The notes: generated from the sequence alone by a model not told the origin. Shown: positions 18,495-27,505, counted from the stretch's first letter. The stretch is DNA of 64,000 nucleotides from a gamma proteobacterium HdN1 (GCA_000198515.1 FP929140.1:3632527-3696526); one strand, 5' to 3'. Made by a program: numbers and translations.

Positions 18495-19895
18495 CTAAAC
18501 AATTAGTTTTTCTCGCACTCGCCGAGCTGCTTCTTCCAAAGTGGTGACTACCTTGTCCTTGTCATAATGGTGGATTTTGTCGATGTCTAAGAACAGCGCA
18601 AACCCTTGCGTCTCATACTCCATATAGCTTTGCACCGCGCCTAAGTCGCGGCGCAGGTCTACAACTTCATAAATTGGTACTGGTCGGCTAAATCCTTTTA
18701 CGTCAATTTCCCCCCGATTGCGGCAGAGCACTACATCGCGCACGAGCTGGTAAGTAGGCTCTGCAATCAGAATTTCCCCGGTGCGGGCTAAGCTTTCGAG
18801 GCGGCTGGCAAGATTGACCTCTTTGCCAACGATGGTGTAATCCATACGTGTTTCGGCGCCAAAATTGCCTACGGTACAGTAGCCACTATTGACGCCGATG
18901 CGCACTTGCAGTGGTTTGGTAATGCCTTGACGTGCCCACGTTTGTTTGAGGGTTTTCATGCGCTTGCGCATTTCAATGGCCATGCACACACAGGCAACCG
19001 CATCGGCTTTGAATCCGCGCGTATTTGGATCGCCAAAAAATATCATGATGGCATCACCAATAAACTTGTCGATGGTGCCGCCGTATTTGAGGGCAATTTT
19101 TGACATCTCGGTAAAATAGCTGTTCAGCAGTGAAGTGAGTGCTTCCGGTTGTAGCTCTTCGGTAATCTCCGTAAACCCGCGAATATCGGAAAAAAATATC
19201 GAAAGCTGTTTGCGGCGAGTCTGTAGTTTTGCGTCGGCTTCCCCCGAAAATATCGCCCCCCAGATTTGTGGAGAAAGGTATTTGGTGAGCTTACGAGAGA
19301 GCTGTGCTGCATCCTGCTGGCTCGTTGCCAACTCCTCTTGGATGTCCATCAGGTGGCGCGCTTGGCGGTGTGAGAAAAAGCCGAGTAGGGTCACAATCAG
19401 CGAGCAGGTAATCGCCAAAACCGTCACGGTTAGCGCATCGGGCATCGAGAGCAGTGGCGTTGGCATCCCAAAGATTAATAACGCCAAAACTACGCCCACC
19501 ACCATCGACACTAAAGTCAAGGACCAGCCTCGTAAACCGCCCACCACCATGGTCGCAGTGCTCATCACAAGAAACAGCAACAGGCAGCAAAACGGGTTGA
19601 AGCGCATCAGCACGAACGATCCGCCCACTAGATTGCAGTCAATGATGATCAGCACCGCAAGCGTTTCGTTGGGGCTATGCTCGCGAAAGCGCTTGCTTGC
19701 CGCAAAGCTGATCAGCGGATAAAAAAAGGCAATCACTAACACCCACCAAAGGCTCTCAGGAAAAAAGCCACGGCCAATCCCAAGGCTAAACACCAACACT
19801 CCAAAGCCGTAGCCCATCAGCCGAACCCAGTGTGGAGACAGCTCTTGGCGCACTAAAGGAATGGGATTGAAATCAAGGTTGAGATTACGGCGCAT
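18495..19895 (-). CDS. Membrane-bound class III adenylate cyclase
   Basis: The 466-residue protein has about six N-terminal helices (residues 25-175), then a linker helix and a catalytic cyclase domain. Metal-binding aspartates lie in FFSDIRGFT (about 237) and FIGDAIMIFFG (about 281). Lys in TIDKF and Asp in RMDYTIVG specify adenine, and the Asn/Arg pair is in NLASRLES. All catalytic residues are present, so it should make cAMP. The protein ends in a short C-terminal extension. It stands alone, convergent with kup. Confidence 0.9.
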   Translation of the reverse strand: MRRNLNLDFNPIPLVRQELSPHWVRLMGYGFGVLVFSLGIGRGFFPESLWWVLVIAFFYPLISFAASKRFREHSPNETLAVLIIIDCNLVGGSFVLMRFNPFCCLLLFLVMSTATMVVGGLRGWSLTLVSMVVGVVLALLIFGMPTPLLSMPDALTVTVLAITCSLIVTLLGFFSHRQARHLMDIQEELATSQQDAAQLSRKLTKYLSPQIWGAIFSGEADAKLQTRRKQLSIFFSDIRGFTEITEELQPEALTSLLNSYFTEMSKIALKYGGTIDKFIGDAIMIFFGDPNTRGFKADAVACVCMAIEMRKRMKTLKQTWARQGITKPLQVRIGVNSGYCTVGNFGAETRMDYTIVGKEVNLASRLESLARTGEILIAEPTYQLVRDVVLCRNRGEIDVKGFSRPVPIYEVVDLRRDLGAVQSYMEYETQGFALFLDIDKIHHYDKDKVVTTLEEAARRVREKLIV

Positions 19896-20231
19896 GTCGG
19901 TGTGCTTGGCTTCTGTGATTACTGTTGATGGCGGGTGAATGGAACGATCGTTCTGCTAATGGGGTTGCTCGTTTGCAAATCATAGCATTTGCAAATCATA
20001 GCAATGAGTGTAGCTTGCCAGCAGCATATCGGTTGAAGACGCTGGCCAGAGCGCTTGCGAATGGCCGTTGATCTCTGTTGTGTGGCGCATTATATTCTGA
20101 TCATGATTAAAATTTTTGCTGATAATCAAACGCAAGAGATCTACTCCAAAGGAATCATTGCCAAGAGGCCGTGGGTCTTGTAACGCGGCGATTAGGTTCA
20201 GCACAGCAATTTTTCGTAACGGGTAAAAGCG
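19896..20231. other. Intergenic region with a short direct repeat
   Basis: About 336 bp separate the cyclase start from the GFA-family gene. The only structure seen is a tandem duplication of TTTGCAAATCATAGCA (about 19972-20003). I find no convincing gene or promoter. Confidence 0.4.
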
Positions 20232-20633
20232 ATGAACACTGAGCACGCTGGATCATGTCTATGTGGTGAAGTTCGTTACACGGTCAGCGGCTCTTTTGAT
20301 CGGTTCTTTCTCTGTCACTGCTCCCATTGCCGCAAGGACACAGGTTCGGCTCACGCTGCCAATTTATTCGCTTCGTCCGCAAAGCTCAGTTGGCGATCTG
20401 GCGAGAGTTTGGTCAAAGTTTTTCAGCTCCCAGGTACTCGTCATGCGCGTAGCTTCTGCATGATTTGCGGCTCAGCACTGCCATTTTCCATTGGCGATAT
20501 GACCGTCGTCCCTGCTGGGAGCCTAGATACGGGCATTTCCAATATCCCAGACGGCAATATCTTCACAGGCAGCCGCGCCACTTGGGATCACGACCTCCAC
20601 GAGGCAAAGAACTATGACTCTTTCCCTGCATAG
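20232..20633 (+). CDS. GFA/CENP-V family zinc-binding protein
   Basis: The 133-residue protein has the zinc-cysteine pattern of the GFA family (PF04828): GSCLCGEVRYTVSG, CHCSHCRKDTGSAHAANLF and FCMICGSALPF. Some members act on S-hydroxymethyl-glutathione, but most have no proven activity. It ends 30 bp before the stop of the convergent integrase and marks the edge of the integron. Confidence 0.85.
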   Translation: MNTEHAGSCLCGEVRYTVSGSFDRFFLCHCSHCRKDTGSAHAANLFASSAKLSWRSGESLVKVFQLPGTRHARSFCMICGSALPFSIGDMTVVPAGSLDTGISNIPDGNIFTGSRATWDHDLHEAKNYDSFPA

Positions 20634-20663
20634 GCAGCCTACGTTGGGGGTGCCATTACACGT

Positions 20664-21668
20664 CTAAAGGTCTAATGGACTGCGTACTCCAAAACCACCC
20701 CGCTTGACTACGTGGGTGTAGATTTCGGTGGTTTTTACATCCGCGTGCCCAAGTAATTTTTGGATCGTGCGAATATCGTATCCTACTTCAAGTAGGCGTG
20801 TAGCAAAGCTATGACGGAAGGTATGCGTATTTCCCTTTTTATACACCTTTGCCTGTTGCATTGCGTGCGCTACGGCTTTTTGTACGCCACGATCAAGGAT
20901 GTGATGCCTGCGACGTATTTGGTTTTCCGACCTTGGGTCTACCGACATTTGTGCGGCGGCAAAGACATACTGCCATTCCGGCGCTTTGGCATTGTATTTT
21001 TTTGCCAGCGCGTTGGGCATATATACATCACCAAAGCCTTGCGATAAATCTTGCCGATGGACAGCAAGGGCGACATCTATTTGCTGCTTCAGCGGGGAAA
21101 TCAAGCGATCTGGCAGCAAGGTTACGCGATCTTTATCCCCTTTTCCTGCGCGCACGATGATTTGCTGCATGGAAAAATCCACATCTTTTATTCGCAGCCG
21201 AAGTACTTCGTTAATTCTCATTCCCGTGCCGTAAATCAGCTGTACTACCAACTGATGGGTTCCGCTTAGTCTGCCAATAATATCCATCGCCTCTTGGTGG
21301 CTGAATACGGTGGGTATTCGGCTTGGCTTACGAGCGCGGCTAAAACCCAGCCCGCTCAAAGGAAGCTTTAGAAACTCTCGGTAGAGGAATATGAGCGCGT
21401 TTAGGGCGACTTTTTGCGTTGCTGGACTGCAGTGAAGGCTCACGGCCAAATGTGACAAAAACTCATCAACCTCCTTGTCTGCCATGTCTTTTGGGTGGCG
21501 CTTGTGGTGAAAACGTATAAATCGCAGCACCCAGTGTACGTAGGTTTTTTCGGTGCTATAAGACAAGTTCCGTGCGCGGATAAAGGTGCGCAGCTGGTCG
21601 GTGAATCGTGTGGGGTTGGCAGGTAACTCAATTGGAACATCGGCTAGTTGCTGTCGAGCACGACGCAT
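20664..21668 (-). CDS. intI: Integron integrase IntI
   Basis: The 334-residue tyrosine recombinase has catalytic R151 (GTGMRINEVLRLR), H282/R285 (HTFRHSFAT), H308 (LLGHADV) and Y317 (TEIYTHV). It also has the IntI-specific insertion between about residues 228 and 270 (EWQYVF...SENQIRRRHHILDRGVQKAV), which binds extrahelical attC bases. It faces away from a long array of attC-flanked cassettes, the usual integron layout. All catalytic residues are intact, so it may be active. I see no LexA box in front of it. Confidence 0.97.
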   Translation of the reverse strand: MRRARQQLADVPIELPANPTRFTDQLRTFIRARNLSYSTEKTYVHWVLRFIRFHHKRHPKDMADKEVDEFLSHLAVSLHCSPATQKVALNALIFLYREFLKLPLSGLGFSRARKPSRIPTVFSHQEAMDIIGRLSGTHQLVVQLIYGTGMRINEVLRLRIKDVDFSMQQIIVRAGKGDKDRVTLLPDRLISPLKQQIDVALAVHRQDLSQGFGDVYMPNALAKKYNAKAPEWQYVFAAAQMSVDPRSENQIRRRHHILDRGVQKAVAHAMQQAKVYKKGNTHTFRHSFATRLLEVGYDIRTIQKLLGHADVKTTEIYTHVVKRGGFGVRSPLDL

Positions 21669-21765
21669 GAGGGGTACCTATTTGGGAGCTGGTGCGATGA
21701 GGGGTGCCTGAATCTAGATCGGCATAACAAAGGCTATAGCGGGTTCAACGAATAAAGACTGAGTT

Positions 21766-21788
21766 GCGTTAAACGATTTTTGTAACGC
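21766..21788. promoter_or_regulatory. Inverted repeat GCGTTA...TAACGC in the intI-attI interval
   Basis: Six-bp arms (21766-21771 and 21783-21788) resemble the integron core motif GTTA. They could be accessory integrase-binding sites or an operator. I could not place a convincing cassette promoter in this 300-bp interval. Confidence 0.3.
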
Positions 21789-21909
21789 GATGAAAATAAA
21801 TGGGATTTTTGGTGTGGGGAGGGGCTATACGAACGCAACGGTGCGGTACTTGGACGGCTATTTCGAGATTGTCTACGATTTACTTCTTTCAAAACAATAG
21901 GTTATGGAT

Positions 21910-21981
21910 GTTTATGTGCTTTTCGGCTGGAAGTATACGCTTGGGGATATATGCTTAATGGTTTAGAATCTACTGTTAGGT
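21910..21981 (+). other. attI site (primary integron attachment site)
   Basis: The first core site GTTAGGT is at 21975-21981, with the crossover between 21975 and 21976. It lies between intI and the first cassette and has no attC-like folding partner upstream, as expected for attI. The left limit is approximate. Confidence 0.65.
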
Positions 21982-21998
21982 TCAGAAAGGGTTCCACC

Positions 21999-22568
21999 AT
22001 GAAGAAGATTATTTTTCTTAGTTTTAGCGTTACTTTAATGGCATGTGGTCCATCTGCTGAAGAGGTTAAAATTAGAAGCACCGTAGAAAATGATGTTAAA
22101 GAAAAATTCTACAACCTGCCTCATCCAAATATTTTAGAAGGTTTTTCTCAATTTCTGATAAGTGGAAATTATCACGGACAATACGCAACTATTCATGCTG
22201 AATATCGAACAGATGGAGAGATAGAAAAAATATGCAATGATTTTCGCGAGGTGTTAAACGAAAGGATTGGTTTTGAAACCTCGTATTCTGCTCGTGGTGA
22301 ATGCAAAGAAAATACATATGGAAATAGAACTTTCTATACAATCAATGGAAAAAATTCTGAGCTAACTGGCTGGATAGATTTCGGAGTCTCGGAAGAAAGG
22401 ATAGGTGAGAAAATCTGGAAAAAAATTGAAATTTGGCTGACCAGTGCGAGTTCGAGAAGTAGATGGGCTGAATGTGTGGCAAATGATTCAGGTAAAGTAA
22501 AATCAGAATGTGAATCTGTTTGGTCCGGGCGTATTGATGCACCTAAAAGCAATAAAGGTCAACCGTGA
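21999..22568 (+). CDS. Cassette C1: hypothetical lipoprotein
   Basis: The 189-residue protein has a lipoprotein signal MKKIIFLSFSVTLMAC (lipobox LMAC). The mature part is hydrophilic, with four further cysteines, and I recognise no family. The ATG at 21999 follows AGAAAGGG. The gene is AT-rich compared with the flanking chromosome, as usual for acquired cassettes. As first cassette it should be best expressed from any integron promoter. Its stop abuts the attC. Confidence 0.8.
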   Translation: MKKIIFLSFSVTLMACGPSAEEVKIRSTVENDVKEKFYNLPHPNILEGFSQFLISGNYHGQYATIHAEYRTDGEIEKICNDFREVLNERIGFETSYSARGECKENTYGNRTFYTINGKNSELTGWIDFGVSEERIGEKIWKKIEIWLTSASSRSRWAECVANDSGKVKSECESVWSGRIDAPKSNKGQP

Positions 22569-22641
22569 ACCTAACAAGTCGTGCCATTCGCTGCCTTCGG
22601 CAGCTGGGACGCCGCTACGCGGCGCCCATGCACATCCACGT
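22569..22641 (+). repeat. attC of C1, split by group II intron copy 1
   Basis: The 1L core ACCTAAC is at 22569-22575, and inverted arms including GACGCCGC/GCGGCGCC follow. The 1R core (GTTAGAC) is interrupted after CGT at 22641 and resumes at 24486. Confidence 0.85.
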
Positions 22642-24485
22642 GTGTGCCAGGCATGGCAGTTAACTCGTCGGGTGAAAGTCCCGATACCAGGTATTCGCAG
22701 AGCCGAAGGTTAGCCAAAGGGCAAGGGCGTCATCGCGAGGTGAGGTCTAAAGGAAGCCCACGGCAAAATCGCGGGGCGATGAACAAAAACCGGATATGAG
22801 GTGTGACATGAGCGGGGCGTATGGGCACGTGACCATCAAGCCCTCCATCTGCAATTGGCTTGTGTTTTATAAATCCGGCGCCTACGCGAGGAACGTTAAC
22901 TGTCTTACCCTGGGAGATCTGCTTTGTGTTAACGGACTAACTGAGGGTGAAGAGATTCACTTGATCGCAAAGTAGAAGTCAGCAGAGAGAATAGTACCGG
23001 TGATTACTCGGTTAGTTGAAAAAAATAGCCGTGCATGTCTAAGGGAAGGCTCGAACGATGGTGAGGCGATGTGGGAAGGCGGGGTTTAGGTAAGGCATCC
23101 GAAATTGAAAAGGGATGAAACACAAACCGGAAAATTCATGACATCAGACCTCAATTTATCTTTATCACTCTTGGAGCGCGCCCTAGAAAAGGAAAATCTT
23201 CAGCGCGCGTTCAACCAAGTGGTACGCAACAAAGGCGCTCCCGGAATAGACGGCATGCCCGTCGAAGATCTGGAAAGCCACTTGCGGCATCACTGGCCAA
23301 CGCTCCGACAATCATTACTCGATGGAACCTACCAACCCAAACCGGTAAAACGGGTTGAAATACCCAAAGGCGACGGCACTAAGCGCGCACTTGGAATTCC
23401 GACCGTGATCGACCGGTTTGTGCAGCAAATCATAGCGCAAGCACTTTCAGCGTTATGGGAGCCGCACTTCCACCCCAGCAGTTTTGGTTTTCGCCCAGCA
23501 CGCTCGGCACAACAAGCGGTAAAATACGTGCAAACGCTACAGCGCGAGAAGTACGAGTGGGTCGTCGATCTCGATCTGAAATCCTTCTTCGATGAAGTGA
23601 ATCACGATCGTTTAATTGCGCGACTGAAAACCAGAGTTGAAGACAAAGTCCTGTTGCGATTGATCAACAAGTTCCTGCATGCGGGAATTAATGCAAACGG
23701 GATATTGTTACGAAGTGAGAAAGGGGTGCCGCAAGGAGGCCCGCTCTCACCGATTCTGGCCAATATCGTACTGGACGAACTAGATTGGGAATTGGAACAT
23801 AGAGGGCATAAATTCGCACGCTATGCTGATGACTGCAATATCATGGTCAAAAGCAAGGCGGCAGGCGAACGAGTAATGAAAAGTATCCGGCGCTTTCTTG
23901 AAACGACACTTCGGCTCAGGGTGAACGACCAGAAAAGCGCGGTGGATCGTCCGACAAAACGAAATTTCCTTGGATTTACATTTAGCGCGCACTCGCAACG
24001 CATTAAAGTGAGCGATAAGTCATTATCCAGACTTCGGGATAAGGTGAGAGTGCTCACCCGACGGACGCGTGGGCACACATTTGAAACCATTATTGCAGAG
24101 CTGACCTTTTACCTGCTTGGTTGGAAAGCATACTTCGGCTTGGCTGAAGTATTGAGCCCGCTACGCGATGTGGATAAATGGATACGAAGGAAATTACGGT
24201 GCTATCTGTGGAAGCAATGGGGTCAAAGTGGATATCGTAAACTCAGACGCCATGGCGTCAGCGTGGAACTGGCGTGGAATACCTCTAAGTCGGCCCACGG
24301 CCCGTGGCGCTTGAGCAACAGCCCCGCATTGACGCAGGCACTACCGAGAAAGTACTTTAAAGGCATTGGGCTGCCGGAATTGGCAGGGGGATAAAGTAAA
24401 TCAACCAACGAACCGCCGTGGTACGTGATCCGTATGCCCGGTGGTGTGGGAGGGGTGGCGCTGCGAGGCGCCCCTCTATCCCGAT
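22642..24485 (+). mobile_element. Class C (attC-type) group II intron, copy 1
   Basis: The 1844-bp element starts GTGTGCCAGG, has a structured 5' ribozyme region of about 460 bp, an RT/maturase gene, then a 34-nt domain V hairpin (24412-24445, arms ACCGCCG/CGGTGGT) and a domain VI hairpin (24448-24482) with a bulged A, ending in CCCGAT. It is inserted within the 1R core of C1's attC, reading in the same direction as the cassettes. This copy differs from copies 2-5 by a few silent changes (for example near 23555). Confidence 0.93.
23138..24394 (+). CDS. Group II intron reverse transcriptase/maturase, copy 1
   Basis: The 418-residue protein (429 if a TTG at 23105 is used) has RT domains with catalytic Asp in VVDLDLKSFFDE (144-152) and YADD (229-232), GVPQGGPLSPILANI, and a C-terminal maturase domain (LGWKAYF...DKWIRRKLRCYLWKQWG). 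There is no endonuclease domain, as in class C introns, which rely on nicked or single-stranded targets. It helps the intron splice and reverse-transcribes it into new attC sites. The sequence is intact and identical at protein level to copies 2, 4 and 5. Confidence 0.93.
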   Translation: MTSDLNLSLSLLERALEKENLQRAFNQVVRNKGAPGIDGMPVEDLESHLRHHWPTLRQSLLDGTYQPKPVKRVEIPKGDGTKRALGIPTVIDRFVQQIIAQALSALWEPHFHPSSFGFRPARSAQQAVKYVQTLQREKYEWVVDLDLKSFFDEVNHDRLIARLKTRVEDKVLLRLINKFLHAGINANGILLRSEKGVPQGGPLSPILANIVLDELDWELEHRGHKFARYADDCNIMVKSKAAGERVMKSIRRFLETTLRLRVNDQKSAVDRPTKRNFLGFTFSAHSQRIKVSDKSLSRLRDKVRVLTRRTRGHTFETIIAELTFYLLGWKAYFGLAEVLSPLRDVDKWIRRKLRCYLWKQWGQSGYRKLRRHGVSVELAWNTSKSAHGPWRLSNSPALTQALPRKYFKGIGLPELAGG

Positions 24486-25016
24486 TAGACGGGGTGAGTG
24501 CTTCAAGTACCAATGAGGTATTTCAAGCGACTTGATGGTGCGTGTATCGCTTCTGGACACATTAGCGCAGGGCTATCATTCACCACATCGCTTCGGTCGC
24601 TCTGGCAATAGCTCATCGCCTTCGGGAAAATTCCTTCGGGTGGCATTTCTTTGGCTCCTCACCTTCGCCGTTCTTGGCTTGCGTTACCGCCTTCGGGCTT
24701 ATCGCTTCGGAGGGCGTGGGCGTTCGCTTCGTGCACTCTGGCGTTCCGCTCTCAAGCTTCGGTTCGTTATTTCGGCACGTTTAACATCGCCTCATTGCTT
24801 CGTGTTGTATCCAACAGCTCGCCTCAATTTGTCCTTGTACTCCAAACCGTGTTTGCCGCTGCACAGATCATCGCGTCTGGTTCGTTTACAACCTATTGTC
24901 AGCGCCCCGCGTCTAACAATTCGTTCAAGCCGAACCCGCTTCGTGGCGTCAAATGCGTGCTTGCGCTACGCTAGCACGCATTCGCCGCCACTACGCGTGT
25001 CGGCTTAACTCAAGCG
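24486..25016 (+). other. Cassette C2: no convincing coding sequence
   Basis: About 530 bp between the intron end and the next core site. Reading frames at 24532-25008 and 24651-24974 stay open but run deep into the attC and have repetitive Arg/Ser/Leu-rich sequence with no family resemblance. The DNA repeats CTTCGG-type hexamers. It may be a decayed or regulatory cassette. Confidence 0.5.
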
Positions 25017-25022
25017 TTAGAT
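24911..25022 (+). repeat. attC of C2
   Basis: 1L GTCTAAC (24911-24917) and 1R GTTAGAT (25016-25022), 112 bp. The outer arms TTCAAGCCGA and TCGGCTTAACTCAAG resemble attC sites of class 1-type cassettes and differ from the host-like type. Confidence 0.88.
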
Positions 25023-25418
25023 TCACCAAATAGTTTCTACCATTCGGGCTTCTCTAAGATTTGTATCGGCAGTTACTATTGGGGCTTGCTTGATAATCGA
25101 AGTGGCAACAATAATTCTATCCGCTGGGTCGTTGTTTATTTCGGCTCCGAGATTGACGGAGAGTTCTGCAATTTCTGGGGTTATAGGCACAACTGTAATG
25201 TTTCTTGATTCAAGGAATAGTCGAGTTAGGTTTGCAGCAGTACCTTCAATTTCAATTCGTTTTCTCCTCGCGAGCATGGCAATTTCCCAAATTGATATGC
25301 CGCAAATAAGTAACCCGCCACTTGATTCTGCTTTGGAAATAGCTATTTTGGCTTTTTTGGTAAGTTTATCTTTTTGCAGTGAGTCCCAGATGATCGCACA
25401 AGTATCCATAATGATCAT
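25023..25418 (-). CDS. Cassette C3: PIN-domain toxin (VapC-like)
   Basis: The 131-residue protein has PIN-domain features: MDTCAIIWD at the N-terminus (first acidic residue), SIWEIAMLARRKRIEI (acidic residue 2) and DPADRIIVATSI with VTADTNLREA (acidic residues 3 and 4). Such proteins are ribonucleases that inhibit translation. The ATG at 25418 overlaps the antitoxin stop by 4 bp (ATGA). The gene is antisense to the array and must use its own promoter, as is common for cassette toxin-antitoxin pairs. Confidence 0.88.
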   Translation of the reverse strand: MIIMDTCAIIWDSLQKDKLTKKAKIAISKAESSGGLLICGISIWEIAMLARRKRIEIEGTAANLTRLFLESRNITVVPITPEIAELSVNLGAEINNDPADRIIVATSIIKQAPIVTADTNLREARMVETIW

Positions 25419-25645
25419 GAAAGCGCGTCCCATTGCTCGGAAGTCGGACTCACTACGTCATGGAGCACAGCAGTTTTTGAAAGCTCATTTAGCTTGTATC
25501 TTGCACGCTTGAACTTGTCTATTGGGGGTACAATAGTAGCCAGCGCCTCGCCATGAGAGGTCACAATGATTTTATGGCCTTCGCTTGCTTTCTTTAAGTA
25601 GTTCAACAGGTTAGCTCTAAGTTCGCTTATGTTTACTTTTTCCAT
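25415..25645 (-). CDS. Cassette C3: Phd/YefM-type antitoxin
   Basis: The 76-residue protein begins MEKVNISELRANLLNYLKKASEGHKIIV, followed by HGEALATIVPP, the Phd/YefM DNA-binding fold. It would neutralise the PIN toxin downstream and autoregulate from the palindrome just upstream. I chose the ATG at 25645; a longer frame would run through the operator. Confidence 0.88.
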   Translation of the reverse strand: MEKVNISELRANLLNYLKKASEGHKIIVTSHGEALATIVPPIDKFKRARYKLNELSKTAVLHDVVSPTSEQWDALS

Positions 25646-25660
25646 TGCTCGCAATACCAT

Positions 25661-25681
25661 TTGTACGTTATCGTTGTACAA
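25661..25681 (-). promoter_or_regulatory. Palindromic operator of the C3 toxin-antitoxin pair
   Basis: TTGTAC and GTACAA are separated by 9 bp, 16-36 bp upstream of the antitoxin start. The position suits autorepression by the antitoxin-toxin complex. Confidence 0.5.
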
Positions 25682-25697
25682 TAGCATTTTAAAGCAA

Positions 25698-25773
25698 ATC
25701 TAACAAGTCACAGCACTTGCACGCAAGCGTGCGCGGACGTCGCTACGCTCCGCCGGTGTGTTCTGCGTTAGAT
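25698..25773 (+). repeat. attC of C3, host-like type
   Basis: 1L ATCTAAC and 1R GTTAGAT, 76 bp. The body AAGTCACAGCACTTGCACGC and the GTGCGCGGACGTCGC-type arm define the most frequent attC class in this array. Confidence 0.92.
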
Positions 25774-25806
25774 TTGTCTAGCCTGTACTCTGCGAGGACC
25801 ATTCCA

Positions 25807-26193
25807 ATGAGCGCATTTTCACAGTACGACGAGTACCTCAGACACATCAAAAGTAAAGATACAGCAGAAGCCTTTCGATACTTGGTCGACGCATCATCAA
25901 GCATTCCCGGCTACGAGTGCCGCCCAAAGCCACACGGCTACATCAAGCGGAACTACCACTACTTTTCAGATGGAAGGTCTTTTTTTGCATTTGTTATAAA
26001 TCAGAGCAGCCTCCTCTGGTACTTCAGAAGTCCGAAGAGAACTCACCCATCCCTCGTTTGCTCAACGCTCTCTGAGAAGTTCCCCCAAGTCAAACTACTC
26101 AAGAGCGGCCAGATCACCGTCCGAATAAACACTCTCGCTGACGCGAAGGAAATACTACATATCGCATTTCCATGGCATAAACCCCATGCATAA
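25807..26193 (+). CDS. Cassette C4: hypothetical protein
   Basis: The 128-residue soluble protein starts MSAFSQYDEYLRHIKS at the ATG 25807, preceded by GAGGA. It has no signal or membrane segment. The C-terminal half (SLLWYFRSPKRTHPS, then LLKSGQITVRINTLADAKEIL) looks like a compact alpha/beta fold, but I recognise no family. A longer frame through the attC upstream is an artefact. Confidence 0.75.
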   Translation: MSAFSQYDEYLRHIKSKDTAEAFRYLVDASSSIPGYECRPKPHGYIKRNYHYFSDGRSFFAFVINQSSLLWYFRSPKRTHPSLVCSTLSEKFPQVKLLKSGQITVRINTLADAKEILHIAFPWHKPHA

Positions 26194-26194
26194 A

Positions 26195-26260
26195 ATCTAA
26201 CAATTAGCTCAACTTTCGCTCACTTCGTTCGCTGGAAGCCTGTTAGCTTAAGCGTTAGTG
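26195..26260 (+). repeat. attC of C4
   Basis: 1L ATCTAAC and 1R GTTAGTG, 66 bp, with arms TTAGCT/AGCTTAA and a CGCTCACTTCGTTCGCTGG centre. This is a different class from the host-like type. Confidence 0.88.
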
Positions 26261-26747
26261 GGAAGCAAAATAGTGGTGCTGAGTCTTATTTCGAGCGTTG
26301 TGTTGCATTCGGTTTCTGCCAGCCGCCGTAATTTTCGTGAGTGCATGGTTTTTGGTTCGTTGGCGTTTGTTCTATCGCGGTTTTAGCAGGTGTAGGGGAG
26401 TGCTGTTTCTTATGTGCCACGGCGACAAGGCGCAGAGCCGTCATCCCTAACGCAGGTTTGGCTTGTCGTATTTGCTGGGGCTCGGTTTCGGATAGTTTGG
26501 CGGGTGGCAGCACACATCAAGGTTACAGGTTATCGGGTGCTACCTCGTGTAAAGTCTTTGGCTTGCACATTTTGCACACTGTGCAGGCAAACCTAGCTAC
26601 AATTTACAGACCGTGGTGTTTTTTTAGCATTACATATCGTGCGGTACGCAGCGGCAGCGCTTGTGCAGGCTCTGTACCGCTAACAAGTCACAACACTTGC
26701 ACGCAAGCGTGCGCGGACGTCGCTGCGCGCCGCCGGTGTGCTCTGCG
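26255..26747 (+). other. Cassette C5: ORF-less cassette, family B copy 1
   Basis: About 490 bp, homologous along its length to C17 (43693-44180) but with no credible gene. A 136-codon open frame (26341-26751) runs into the attC and lacks a ribosome site. Shared blocks include GGTTTTTGGTTCGTTGGCGT and GTGCAGGCAAACCTAGCT. Confidence 0.7.
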
Positions 26748-26753
26748 TTAGGC
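26678..26753 (+). repeat. attC of C5, host-like type
   Basis: 1L CGCTAAC and 1R GTTAGGC, 76 bp, nearly identical to the common type. Confidence 0.92.
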
Positions 26754-26801
26754 TTCGTAGAAAAGTGAACTGTGAACAGGAAAGTCCGCGGGAGTAATTT
26801 C

Positions 26802-27044
26802 ATGGTTACAAGTAATTTCTGGAACAATGAGTTTCCGGATGGTGAATACAGTAAGTCGGCTGACGAGATGCAATACATCAACCGGATCCTTTCGACGGTT
26901 GCGGCGCAAGATATTCCTGCCGAGAAACGTGGGCAAGTGGCCGATTACATCCTGTTTTCTCTACGGCACGAAACCATTGAATCTGCGTTTAAGGATAAAC
27001 TGGAGTATCTGCTTGTCCAGCTTCAAGAGTTTCAGGCTAAGTGA
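26802..27044 (+). CDS. Cassette C6 gene 1: small hypothetical protein
   Basis: The 80-residue soluble protein is mainly helical (FWNNEFPDGEYSKSADEMQY...). It resembles no family I know. The ATG at 26802 follows GGGAG. Its stop overlaps the start of gene 2 (ATGA), so the three genes of this cassette form a tight operon. Confidence 0.78.
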   Translation: MVTSNFWNNEFPDGEYSKSADEMQYINRILSTVAAQDIPAEKRGQVADYILFSLRHETIESAFKDKLEYLLVQLQEFQAK

Positions 27045-27505
27045 TGAGTTACATCAATCTGGCTATTTCTGTCTGTTCGCTTCTCGCTGCAATCGCATCG
27101 GCCCTTGCAGCATGGAAGTCTGCGACATCAGCCAAAGCCGCCAATGCTTTGGCGAAGGAAGCACTGACCAAGCGCGCACAGTCAGAACTGTTTCTAAAGG
27201 TGTTGCTGGAACTGGCACGCATCCATCGCTTGATGACCGACTTCATCAACAATGACAACAACGATGCTGATTTCAGCATGGTATTCGATGGCAAGGCAGC
27301 TGCCGAGCTTCTGCCGTTGCTGAAAGAACTTGATGCCCTATCGCCAAAACTGAGGGCTGCCTTCAAGAAGGACGTTTTGCTAGCAGATCTTCTAGAACGC
27401 ATGTCATCTCAGGGCTATAGCGCATCGGCGGACGATTTGATGCTTCTGCAAAATATGATCGACCTACTCCAGAACTCCCAGCGTAAGGAATTAAGCAACC
27501 CATGA
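27041..27505 (+). CDS. Cassette C6 gene 2: membrane-anchored helical hypothetical protein
   Basis: The 154-residue protein has one N-terminal helix (YINLAISVCSLLAAIASALAAW) followed by an Ala/Lys-rich coiled-coil-like segment and a cytosolic helical domain. It probably sits in the inner membrane. It overlaps both neighbours by 4 bp. No family is recognised. Confidence 0.78.
   Translation: MMSYINLAISVCSLLAAIASALAAWKSATSAKAANALAKEALTKRAQSELFLKVLLELARIHRLMTDFINNDNNDADFSMVFDGKAAAELLPLLKELDALSPKLRAAFKKDVLLADLLERMSSQGYSASADDLMLLQNMIDLLQNSQRKELSNP

Noticed and set aside
18157-18547. Open frames of 70-113 codons in the G-rich repeat
   Set aside because: All three frames stay open because the repeat lacks stops; the products are simple repeats of FGFAQPAGG type.
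19980-20246. 88-codon minus-strand frame between the cyclase and GFA genes
   Set aside because: It overlaps the GFA start, covers a short direct repeat and shows no family resemblance or ribosome site.
21669-21975. Cassette promoter Pc and LexA box between intI and attI
   Set aside because: I looked for -35/-10 pairs and for CTGT-N8-ACAG; no pair was good enough to report.
23780-24090. Minus-strand frames inside the intron RT genes and plus-strand frames opposite tnpC
   Set aside because: They recur in every copy only because the elements are near-identical; they lie opposite strongly supported genes.
24532-25008. 158-codon open frame in cassette C2
   Set aside because: It runs through almost the whole attC, has repetitive Arg/Ser/Leu-rich sequence and no convincing ribosome site.
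26341-26751. 136-codon open frame in the family B cassette C5, with a partial counterpart in C17
   Set aside because: It ends inside the attC, lacks a ribosome site, and the two copies agree only in part; I treat the cassettes as ORF-less.
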